From Veillonella parvula (GTDB taxonomy: Bacteria > Bacillota > Negativicutes > Veillonellales > Veillonellaceae): a DNA stretch of 64,000 nucleotides. The notes under the pieces were generated by a model that saw nothing but the letters and a program-made list of their open reading frames with translations, had not been told where the DNA came from and made no database searches. Where the stretch lies: positions 62,001 through 126,000 of the forward strand of contig NZ_CP138632.1 in NCBI RefSeq assembly GCF_036456085.1, written 5' to 3'. Position 1 is the first letter of the stretch. Every line of letters starts with the position of its first letter. Positions 54,502 to 62,656 of the stretch are shown here, in pieces. The position numbers and the translations under genes were made by a program.

Positions 54502-54533
54502 AGGGGCCATCCGTATTGATGGCTCCTTTTATT
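54502..54533 (+). terminator. Terminator-like hairpin between ygeW and the carbamate kinase gene
   Basis: AGGGGCCATC pairs with GATGGCTCCT and is followed by TTTATT. It may attenuate rather than end transcription. Confidence 0.65.
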
Positions 54534-54559
54534 CTTAATAGTTTGTTATGAGGCATAAC

Positions 54560-55495
54560 ATGAAAAAGAGAGTTGTAGTAGCATTAGGGGGAAATGCATT
54601 AGGCAATTCCTTACCAGAACAGAAAATTGCTGTAAAAAGTACAGCTAAAACAATTATTGATTTAGTAGAAGCTGATTGTGATGTAGTGGTAACACATGGT
54701 AATGGACCTCAAATTGGTATGATCAACAATGCGATGGCTGCATTGACTCGTGAAGTAGAAGGTCAACCAAACACTCCATTATCTGTATGTGTAGCAATGA
54801 GCCAAGCTTATATTGGTTATGACTTACAAAATGCTCTTCACGAAGAGCTCTTAAATCGTGGTATAAAAGATTTGCCAACAATGACTATGGTTACACAAGT
54901 ACTTGTTGATCAAAATGACCCAGCTTTTCAAAATCCTACAAAACCAATTGGACACTTTATGACTCAGGAAGAAGCTGAATACGCAGAAAAGAATTACGAT
55001 TATGTGGTAAAAGAAGATGCGGGACGTGGTTATCGTCGTGTGGTGGCATCTCCAGCACCAAAAGAAATTATTGAACTAGAAGCAATTAAAGGTTTAGTAG
55101 GTAAACAATTAATTGTTGCTTGTGGCGGGGGAGGTATCCCAGTAACTAAAGAAGGTAATGAACTTCATGGTGCAGCCGCTGTTATTGATAAAGATTGGAC
55201 TAGTAGTTTATTGGCCCAAGAAATTGATGCTGATGTTCTCGTTATTTTAACAGCTGTTGAAAAGGTTGCCATTAACTTTGGTAAAGAAAATGAAAAATGG
55301 CTTGATGAAATAACCGTTACACAAGCTAAAGAATTTGTATCAGCTGGTGAGTTTGCAGAAGGCTCGATGAAACCAAAGGTAGAAGCCGCTATAGCATTTG
55401 CAGAATCCCAAAAAGGCCGTGTTTCAATTATCACATTATTAGAGAAATCTAAAGATGGTATAGCAGGAAAAACAGGCACACGTATCGTATTATAA
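54560..55495 (+). CDS. arcC: Carbamate kinase
   Basis: 311 residues. It makes ATP from carbamoyl phosphate and ADP. Motifs: VVALGGNALGNSL, VVTHGNGPQIGMI, KPIGHFMTQEEAE, RRVVASPAPKEIIELEA and VACGGGGIPVT. The ATG at 54560 is preferred because TGAGG is 6 bases before; an in-frame ATG at 54548 also exists. In this island it is the equivalent of YqeA and would capture energy from the YgeW product. Confidence 0.93.
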   Translation: MKKRVVVALGGNALGNSLPEQKIAVKSTAKTIIDLVEADCDVVVTHGNGPQIGMINNAMAALTREVEGQPNTPLSVCVAMSQAYIGYDLQNALHEELLNRGIKDLPTMTMVTQVLVDQNDPAFQNPTKPIGHFMTQEEAEYAEKNYDYVVKEDAGRGYRRVVASPAPKEIIELEAIKGLVGKQLIVACGGGGIPVTKEGNELHGAAAVIDKDWTSSLLAQEIDADVLVILTAVEKVAINFGKENEKWLDEITVTQAKEFVSAGEFAEGSMKPKVEAAIAFAESQKGRVSIITLLEKSKDGIAGKTGTRIVL

Positions 55496-55549
55496 TAATA
55501 TATAAGTTTATAAGTATGCATTTCAACGAATCGTTGAGGAGGTGCCCAC

Positions 55550-56878
55550 ATGATTATATTAGGAAAAGGTACTGTTATTACTCGCGACGCTGATAGACCT
55601 ATCATTTATGATGGTGCTATTGCTATCGACGGGACTCAAATTGTTGATATTGGTATATATGATGAATTATGTAAAACGTATGTAAATGCAGAAATCATTG
55701 ATGCTCATGGTGGCCTAATTATGCCAGGTTTCATTAATGCACATCACCATATTTATTCCGCTCTTGCACGAGGTTTATCATTGCCAGGTCCGGCACCGAC
55801 TAACTTCGGTGAAATCTTGGAAGGACTTTGGTTCTACTTAGATAATAAATTGACCGCTCCTGATGTAAAAGCAAGTGCATTACTTACGTATTTAGGCTGT
55901 ATCGAAAATGGTGTAACTACTATTTTTGACCATCACGCAAGTTATGGTGAAGTGCCTAACAGCTTATCCATCATTGCAGATGTAGCTAAACAGTTTGGTG
56001 TTCGCTCTTGCTTGTGCTACGAAGTGTCTGACCGTAACGGTGTTGATCAGATGAAAGCCGCTGTTGCAGAAAATGTACGTTTTGGTAAAGAGGCTAAAAA
56101 AGATCCATCTAGACTCGCTGCTATGATGGGCTTACATGCATCCTTTACTCTAAGTCCTGAAACATTAGATTATGTGAAAGCACAAAATGAAGACAAGTTA
56201 GGATATCACGTTCATGTTGCTGAAGGCCCAGAAGATGTGGCAGATAGTAAAGAAAAATATGGCATGACACCTGTTAGACGCCTCGTAGAGGCAGGTATTT
56301 TAGGCCCTAAGAGCATCGCTGGTCACTGTGTACACGTAACTGACGAAGATGTGGCATTATTGAAAAACTCTCAAGCTAAGGTCGTACATAACCCAGAAAG
56401 TAATATGGGTAATGCAGTAGGCACGACAGATATCTTAAAACTATTAGATGCAGGGATCACTGTTGGGCTTGGCACAGATGGTTATACAAATGATATGCTC
56501 GAATCTTATAAAGTAGCGAATTGTCTCGTGAAACATGAGCAACATAAACCATATGTAGGCTGGGGCGAAGTACCTCATATGCTATTTGAAAACAATCGCA
56601 AAATGGCTAATGAATTCTTCGATACTACGGTAGGCATCCTTAAAAAAGGTGCCGCAGCTGACGTAATTGTTCTTGATTACGCAGCACCAACACCACTTGA
56701 TGAAAACAACATCAATGGTCACTTACTATTCGGTACTAATGGTATGTATGTGGTAACAACTATTAGTGATGGTGTACCACGCATGATTGATCGTAAATTA
56801 CAAGGCATTGATAAAGCTGAAGTAATGGACGAAGTTTTAGCAACATCTAAAGGTTTATGGAAACGACTAAACCCATAA
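55550..56878 (+). CDS. ssnA: SsnA-type amidohydrolase of purine catabolism
   Basis: 442 residues. Amidohydrolase-superfamily barrel with the metal motif GFINAHHHIYSALARG, then FDHHAS, HVHVAEGPED, GHCVHVTDED and GLGTDGYTNDM. SsnA is a putative deaminase or ring hydrolase that is consistently present in xanthine/urate breakdown clusters. GAGGAGGTG precedes the ATG. The order ssnA, ygfK, hyuA, xdh is tight, with gaps of 28, -4 and 17 bases. Confidence 0.9.
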   Translation: MIILGKGTVITRDADRPIIYDGAIAIDGTQIVDIGIYDELCKTYVNAEIIDAHGGLIMPGFINAHHHIYSALARGLSLPGPAPTNFGEILEGLWFYLDNKLTAPDVKASALLTYLGCIENGVTTIFDHHASYGEVPNSLSIIADVAKQFGVRSCLCYEVSDRNGVDQMKAAVAENVRFGKEAKKDPSRLAAMMGLHASFTLSPETLDYVKAQNEDKLGYHVHVAEGPEDVADSKEKYGMTPVRRLVEAGILGPKSIAGHCVHVTDEDVALLKNSQAKVVHNPESNMGNAVGTTDILKLLDAGITVGLGTDGYTNDMLESYKVANCLVKHEQHKPYVGWGEVPHMLFENNRKMANEFFDTTVGILKKGAAADVIVLDYAAPTPLDENNINGHLLFGTNGMYVVTTISDGVPRMIDRKLQGIDKAEVMDEVLATSKGLWKRLNP

Positions 56879-56906
56879 CGCAAACGCTTTAAAGGAGTGT
56901 GACATT

Positions 56907-58598
56907 ATGAGTGACATTATGTATCCGGTAAGTTTCGGAAATTTGATGAACCACATTATGACTGAGTACAAGATGTACAATCGTATTTACAATGTAAATA
57001 AAATTCATCGTACGAATCATGATCAACGCTTATCTATCTTTGGTAAATCCATTGAAAATCCTGTAGGCCCAGCAGCTGGCCCTAATACACAGTTGGCACA
57101 AAACATTGTGGCATCCTATGTAGCTGGTGCTCGTTGCATCGAATTAAAAACCGTACAAATCATGTACGGTGAAGAATTAGGTATTCCTAGACCTTGTATC
57201 TACTCTGTAGACGAAGCCTATAACGTAGAGTGGTCTTCTGAATATAGCTGTGATGAAGCTGCTGATGAATATATCAAAGCTTGGTTCGCATTGAAATTAA
57301 TCTCTAAAGAATTAGGTTTAGGCAATCCAGATGGCTTTTTATTCATCATGAGTGTTGGCTACAACTTGGCTGGTATCAAGAGCCCTATGGTTGATAAATT
57401 CATCAACACCATGCGAAATGCATCTCAATCCCCTATGTGGGATACATGTAAACAATGGTGTCTTGACCATGTAGATGAGTTTGAACATATCGATGCTGAT
57501 TATATCAACTCTATCAGTGATGAACTTTGCCAAGCAATTACATTGTCCACAATGCACGGTTGCCCAGCAGAAGAAATCGAATCCATTTGTTCTTATCTTA
57601 TCAGTGAAAAGGGACTTCATTTATACTTGAAATGTAATCCTACATTGTTAGGTCCAAAACGCATTAGAGAATTATTGGATAACGCTGGCTTTGAATACAT
57701 TGACTTTGAAGATCATCAGTTTGAAGTTGACCTTCAATTCGATAAAGCTGTTCCGATGTTAGAGCGTCTTATCGCTCTTGGTGAAAAACACAATAAGATT
57801 TTCGGTGTTAAATTGACAAATACATTCCCTGTACAAATTCACAACAATGAATTGCCAGGCGAGCAAATGTATATGTCTGGTAAATCCTTGTTACCTGTAA
57901 CAATTGGTGTGGCTGAGCTCCTAAGTGCTCAATTCGGCGAACGTTTACCTATGTCTTATAGTGGTGGTGCTGTAAAACAAAATATCAAAGCTATCTTTGA
58001 TTGTGGTATTTGGCCTGTAACAGTATGTACAATTCTTCTACAAGGTGAAGGTTACAATACTTTCAAAGGCTTAGCAGACGAAGTGGAATCTACTGATTAC
58101 AATGCTGCTTTAAAAGTTCATAAAGAACTTATAGCTAAACTCGCTAAAGACATCGCTGAGAACAAAATTTTCAAGAAGAGCGATGCTATGAAGAAAAAAC
58201 GCGAAGCAATGCCATCCTTCCCTGGTACACATAGCTCTGACTACCACTGTCGCGTAGTGTGTGGTGCTTGTGTTCGCGTATGTCCTAATAGATGTAATGA
58301 AGTCGTTACTGTAAATGATGCTAAATTGATCATCCATGTTGATCAAAGCTGTAATGAATGTGGTAACTGTGCGTGTCATTGCGTAGAACCTTGTCAACCA
58401 TACAAGGATCGTATTACATTCTTCCACAATGCTGAAGCTTTAGCAGATAGTACAAATGATGGTTTCTACATCAAAGGCACTAGCTGTGGTTATCGCTTTA
58501 AAGGTGAAGAAGCCGTATGTGACATTGATGCATTACCTGAAGAATTGAAAGGAGTTGTACATGCCTTCTGTAAAGAGCATGTGTACTATGTATCATGA
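56907..58598 (+). CDS. ygfK: Short YgfK-type Fe-S oxidoreductase of purine catabolism
   Basis: 563 residues. The N-terminal ~420 match YgfK (PVGPAAGPNTQLAQNIV, ELKTVQIM, TLSTMHGCPAEEIESIC, KLTNTFPV, MYMSGKSLLPVTI), a dihydropyrimidine/dihydroorotate-dehydrogenase-like barrel. The C-terminus keeps two [4Fe-4S] motifs (CGACVRVCPNRC and CNECGNCACHC). The roughly 450-residue FAD/NAD(P) domain present between them in the ~1030-residue E. coli protein is missing. The reduced form would need another electron partner. AAAGGAG precedes the ATG and hyuA overlaps by 4 bases. YgfK is thought to open or reduce an intermediate ring. Confidence 0.87.
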   Translation: MSDIMYPVSFGNLMNHIMTEYKMYNRIYNVNKIHRTNHDQRLSIFGKSIENPVGPAAGPNTQLAQNIVASYVAGARCIELKTVQIMYGEELGIPRPCIYSVDEAYNVEWSSEYSCDEAADEYIKAWFALKLISKELGLGNPDGFLFIMSVGYNLAGIKSPMVDKFINTMRNASQSPMWDTCKQWCLDHVDEFEHIDADYINSISDELCQAITLSTMHGCPAEEIESICSYLISEKGLHLYLKCNPTLLGPKRIRELLDNAGFEYIDFEDHQFEVDLQFDKAVPMLERLIALGEKHNKIFGVKLTNTFPVQIHNNELPGEQMYMSGKSLLPVTIGVAELLSAQFGERLPMSYSGGAVKQNIKAIFDCGIWPVTVCTILLQGEGYNTFKGLADEVESTDYNAALKVHKELIAKLAKDIAENKIFKKSDAMKKKREAMPSFPGTHSSDYHCRVVCGACVRVCPNRCNEVVTVNDAKLIIHVDQSCNECGNCACHCVEPCQPYKDRITFFHNAEALADSTNDGFYIKGTSCGYRFKGEEAVCDIDALPEELKGVVHAFCKEHVYYVS

Positions 58599-59944
58599 TT
58601 ATCATACAACAAGGGGAATTGGTCTTAACTGACAGAATCCTTACCGGAGATATATTAATTGATGGCGACAAAATTGTCGCCATTGATGAATACCTTTCTG
58701 TTCCAGAAGGGGCTAAAGTTCTTAATGCAAAAGGTTGCTATGTGTTCCCTGGATTTATTGATCCTCATACACACTTTCAAATGACAAATGCCTTGGCGTC
58801 TACTGCAGATGATTTTGATAGTGGTACAAAGGCTGCTATTCTTGGCGGCACTACTTCAATCATCAACTTTGCTTCTCTTGAGGATGGATCCCTTTGTAAA
58901 GGGTTAGAAGTTCATAAGGAGCGTGCCTTGGGGCATTGCTCCTGTGACTACAAATTCCATATGGAGCTTGTAGAAATGAATGAAGAGGTATCTCATGAAA
59001 TACCAAAGGTTGTAGAAGCTGGTGTATCGTCCTTTAAAGTGTACTTAGCGTATGGCTTCCGTTTAACAGATCGAGAAATTTATGATGCTATTGAAGCTAT
59101 AAAACCAACGGGTGCGCTTGTAGGGGCTCACTGTGAAAACGGTGATCTTATCGATGCCTTTGTAGCAGATAAACGTAAACGTGGTGAATTAGATGTAGAC
59201 AATCATCCACTCACAAGACCGGCCATGATTGAATCGGAAGCGATTAAGCGATTTAGTACAATTGGTGCTGCATTAGAGTATCCCGTGCATATTGTGCATG
59301 TAAGTTCTAAAGAAGGCGTAGATGAAGTTCTACGTGAGCGGGCATTAGGACATCAAGTGACTTGTGAAACATGTCCACAGTATTTGGTGCTTGATGAATC
59401 ACGATATAAATTACCTGATTTTGAAGGGGTTAAATATGTGATGAGTCCTCCACTTAGAACGATACAAGATCAAATGGCATTGAAGGATGCACTAGTAAAT
59501 GGTGTATTCCAAACCATTGGTTCCGACCATTGTAGCTTTACCTTTAATGATCAAAAATTAAAGAGTCGTTATGACTTTACCCGAATTCCTGGAGGTATTC
59601 CTGGAGCCGAAGAACGGGGTATCATTGCTTATGATGTGTTGGTTAACCAATGCAATATGAGCGCTGTAGATTTTATGAAATTAGTTAGTGAAAACCCAGC
59701 AAAACTATATGGCATGTATCCTAAGAAGGGTACATTAGCTGTAGGTAGTGATGGAGATATTACAATCGTAGATAAGAATGTAAAACACATTCTTTCAATA
59801 GAGTCTGCCCATACAAAGGCTGACTATATACCGTATGAGGGACTATCTGTAACCGGTATGGTTCGAGATGTTATCCTTAGAGGTCACCATGTGGTACAAG
59901 ATGGATCCTTAACAGAATCATATCTTGGTGAATGTATTCCTTAA
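58595..59944 (+). CDS. hyuA: Dihydropyrimidinase-type cyclic amidohydrolase
   Basis: 449 residues. The HxH metal motif is in FPGFIDPHTHFQM, the carboxylated lysine in SSFKVYLAYGFR, then VGAHCENGDL, YPVHIVHVSSKEG and SDHCSF. It opens hydantoin- or dihydropyrimidine-like rings. The ATG overlaps the ygfK stop (ATGA) without its own clear ribosome-binding site, so translation is coupled. In E. coli the neighbouring homologue is HyuA. Its island position suggests hydrolysis of a purine-derived ring. Confidence 0.9.
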   Translation: MIIIQQGELVLTDRILTGDILIDGDKIVAIDEYLSVPEGAKVLNAKGCYVFPGFIDPHTHFQMTNALASTADDFDSGTKAAILGGTTSIINFASLEDGSLCKGLEVHKERALGHCSCDYKFHMELVEMNEEVSHEIPKVVEAGVSSFKVYLAYGFRLTDREIYDAIEAIKPTGALVGAHCENGDLIDAFVADKRKRGELDVDNHPLTRPAMIESEAIKRFSTIGAALEYPVHIVHVSSKEGVDEVLRERALGHQVTCETCPQYLVLDESRYKLPDFEGVKYVMSPPLRTIQDQMALKDALVNGVFQTIGSDHCSFTFNDQKLKSRYDFTRIPGGIPGAEERGIIAYDVLVNQCNMSAVDFMKLVSENPAKLYGMYPKKGTLAVGSDGDITIVDKNVKHILSIESAHTKADYIPYEGLSVTGMVRDVILRGHHVVQDGSLTESYLGECIP

Positions 59945-59961
59945 TGAGAGGAGGGCTATAT

Positions 59962-62511
59962 ATGTACCGCTTTCAAGTGAATGGCACCCAATATGAGGTT
60001 CAAGAGGATCAACGTTTAATTGATTTCTTGCGAGCTGATTTAAAGCTGACGGGCACTAAAGAAGGTTGTAGTGCTGGTGCATGTGGTACGTGTACAGTAA
60101 TTATAGACGGAAAAAAAGCAAAGGCTTGTGTAAGCAAACTATCTCAATTAGATGGTAAATCAATTGTCACGATTGAAGGTTTATCTGAACGAGAAAAAGC
60201 AGTATACACCTATGCTTTTGGTGAATGCGGAGCGGTGCAGTGTGGTTTCTGTATACCAGGTATGATTATTAGTGCAAAAGTATTGATTGACGAAAATAAT
60301 GACCCTACACCTGACGATGTTAAAAAGGCGATATTAGGTAATATTTGCCGTTGTACAGGCTATGTAAAAATTGAAGAGGGCATTATGTTAGCTGCAAAAA
60401 TGTTCCGTGAGAATTTACCAGTTCCAGAAAAGGATACAAATGGTAATGTAGGCGCTCGTTTACACCGTGTAGATGCTGAGGAAAAAGCATTAGGTACTGG
60501 ACAATATGCTGATGATATCTATATGGATGGCATGATTTATGCCAAAGCATTGCGTTCTAAATACCCACGAGCTAGAGTTGATCGTGTTGATGTATCTAAA
60601 GCTCTTGAACATCCAGCGTGTGTAACGGCATTGACCGCTAAGGATGTACCATTCAATAAGACTGGTCATTTAGTACCGGATTGGGATGTACTTATCGCCG
60701 AAGGTGATATTACACGTTATGTAGGCGATGCAATTGCATTGGTAGCAACTACTGAGAAGAAGTATCTAGATGAAGTATTGGCTTTAGTTGAAGTTGATTA
60801 TACTGAATTAGAACCCATACTAGATCCATTGGAAGCGCTAAAACCAGATGCTCCTCAATTACATCCAGAGGGAAATGTATTGTCTCGTCAAACGTTATCT
60901 CGTGGCGATGTAGATAAGGCTATTGCAGAGGCTGCTTTTGTAGTAACAAATCATTATTCTACGCCTCAAACCGACCATGCATTTATGGAACCAGAATGTG
61001 CCGTTGCATATCGTGAGGGAGACGAAATTCATCTGCATTCAGGTAGCCAAAATGTTTATGATGATCGGCGTGAAGTTGCTCGTATGCTTGGCATTCCAAA
61101 TGAATCTGTAAAGGTTCATAGCATGCTCGTAGGTGGCGGTTTTGGTGGTAAAGAGGATATGACCGTACAGCATCATGCATCTCTCGTAGCTTGGCTTACA
61201 GGTAAACCAACTAAGGTTCTATTCTCTCGTCAAGAAAGTCTTAATATCCATACTAAACGTCATGCGATGGAAATGGATATTACAACAGCTTGTGATGCAG
61301 AAGGTAATCTGGTAGCAAGTAAGGTAAATATCATTTCTAATTGTGGCGCGTATGCATCTTTAGGAGGTCCTGTACTTCAACGTGCTGGTACCCATTCTTG
61401 TGGCCCTTATCACTTTGATAATTTTGCCTTTGATGGTGTATGTGTTTATACAAATACTGTTCCTGGTGGTGCATTTCGTGGGTTTGGCGTAACACAAACT
61501 ATCTTTGGTCAAGAGCAAAATATTGATGAATTAGCTGCGTTGGTAGGCATGGATCCTTGGGAATTCCGCTATAAAAATGTTGTGCGCCCTGGTGACTCAT
61601 TACCAAATGGCCAAATTTGTTCCAAAGAAACCGCTTTAGTAGAATGTTTGGAAGCTGTAAAAGATGCATATTATGCCTCTGATCGTACTGGTCTTGCGGT
61701 ATGTTTGAAAAATAGTGGTATTGGTGTAGGACTACCTGATACGGGTCGCGTTATTTTAGAAGTACGTGATGGTAAAGTTCGTATTCGTACGGGTGCTGCT
61801 TGTATTGGTCAAGGCATGGCTACTATGGCAACACAAGTACTTTGTGAAACAACAGGCTTAACGGCGGATAAAGTATTTGTAGAACGTCCTGATACAGTAC
61901 GCACACCAGATTCTGGTACAACTACTGCATCTCGTCAAACGCTCTTTACCGGTGAAGCAACGCGCAAAGCAAGTCTTCGCTTAAAAGAAATGTTAGCTTC
62001 TAAAACATTAGAAGAACTGAATGGCGTAGAGATTTATGAAGAGTTCCTCGGTGAAACAGATCCATTTAATTCTGATAAATCGCATCCAAAAAATCACGTT
62101 GCCTATGGTTATGGTGCATGTGTAGCAACAATTGGTGAAGACAATAAGGTTGCTAATTTACATGTAGCATACGATGTAGGTCGTGTAGTGAACCCTCAAT
62201 CCTGTACAGGTCAGGCCGAAGGTGGTGCCATTATGGGAATGGGTTATGCAGTTACAGAAGACTTCCCTTATAAAGAAGGGTATGTAACATCTAAATACGG
62301 TACGCTAGGACTTCTTAGAGCTACCCAATGTCCTCCAATTCATGTAAGTCTTATCGAAAAAGGGACACCAGAACAATATGCATACGGAGCTAAAGGTATT
62401 GGCGAAATTTCTAGCATTCCGATTGCACCGGCTATTGCAAATGCGTATCGTCGTATCGACGGAGAACCACGTAGGTCCTTGCCGATTAAACATACAGGTT
62501 ATAAAAAATAG
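59962..62511 (+). CDS. xdhD: Molybdenum hydroxylase, selenium-dependent xanthine dehydrogenase type
   Basis: 849 residues. An N-terminal two-[2Fe-2S] domain (C36, C41, C44, C56; C94, C97, C129, C131) is fused to a molybdopterin domain from about residue 160. Molybdenum-domain motifs: GGGFGGKEDM, PGGAFRGFGVTQ, EGGAIMGMG and the catalytic glutamate in AKGIGEISSIP. The FAD domain found in classical xanthine dehydrogenases is absent, as in XdhD. It may oxidise or reduce xanthine/urate-like purines. The ATG at 59962 follows GAGGAGG. The label selenium-dependent reflects the family; selenium use is not shown by the DNA. Confidence 0.88.
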   Translation: MYRFQVNGTQYEVQEDQRLIDFLRADLKLTGTKEGCSAGACGTCTVIIDGKKAKACVSKLSQLDGKSIVTIEGLSEREKAVYTYAFGECGAVQCGFCIPGMIISAKVLIDENNDPTPDDVKKAILGNICRCTGYVKIEEGIMLAAKMFRENLPVPEKDTNGNVGARLHRVDAEEKALGTGQYADDIYMDGMIYAKALRSKYPRARVDRVDVSKALEHPACVTALTAKDVPFNKTGHLVPDWDVLIAEGDITRYVGDAIALVATTEKKYLDEVLALVEVDYTELEPILDPLEALKPDAPQLHPEGNVLSRQTLSRGDVDKAIAEAAFVVTNHYSTPQTDHAFMEPECAVAYREGDEIHLHSGSQNVYDDRREVARMLGIPNESVKVHSMLVGGGFGGKEDMTVQHHASLVAWLTGKPTKVLFSRQESLNIHTKRHAMEMDITTACDAEGNLVASKVNIISNCGAYASLGGPVLQRAGTHSCGPYHFDNFAFDGVCVYTNTVPGGAFRGFGVTQTIFGQEQNIDELAALVGMDPWEFRYKNVVRPGDSLPNGQICSKETALVECLEAVKDAYYASDRTGLAVCLKNSGIGVGLPDTGRVILEVRDGKVRIRTGAACIGQGMATMATQVLCETTGLTADKVFVERPDTVRTPDSGTTTASRQTLFTGEATRKASLRLKEMLASKTLEELNGVEIYEEFLGETDPFNSDKSHPKNHVAYGYGACVATIGEDNKVANLHVAYDVGRVVNPQSCTGQAEGGAIMGMGYAVTEDFPYKEGYVTSKYGTLGLLRATQCPPIHVSLIEKGTPEQYAYGAKGIGEISSIPIAPAIANAYRRIDGEPRRSLPIKHTGYKK

Positions 62512-62523
62512 AATATTTGCTTA

Positions 62524-62550
62524 ATGGTAGGGGCTTTTGCCCCTAGCCAT
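62524..62550 (+). terminator. Strong hairpin after the hydroxylase gene
   Basis: ATGG-AGGGGC pairs with GCCCCT-CCAT around a TTTT loop. No T-run follows, so it may terminate, stabilise the mRNA end or belong to the leader of the permease gene. Confidence 0.6.
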
Positions 62551-62656
62551 CAAGGTTCCCACGTGAAGTCGATGAGATTTCTAAACTCTATCATGTACGA
62601 TAGTATGACTATATTGTTTAACTAGTAACTAAAACGTAAGATATGAGGTGATTCTT

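Noticed and set aside
59962-62511. Selenocysteine codon in the molybdenum hydroxylase
   Set aside because: The frame has no in-frame TGA and no recoding hairpin; selenium in this family is not a selenocysteine.
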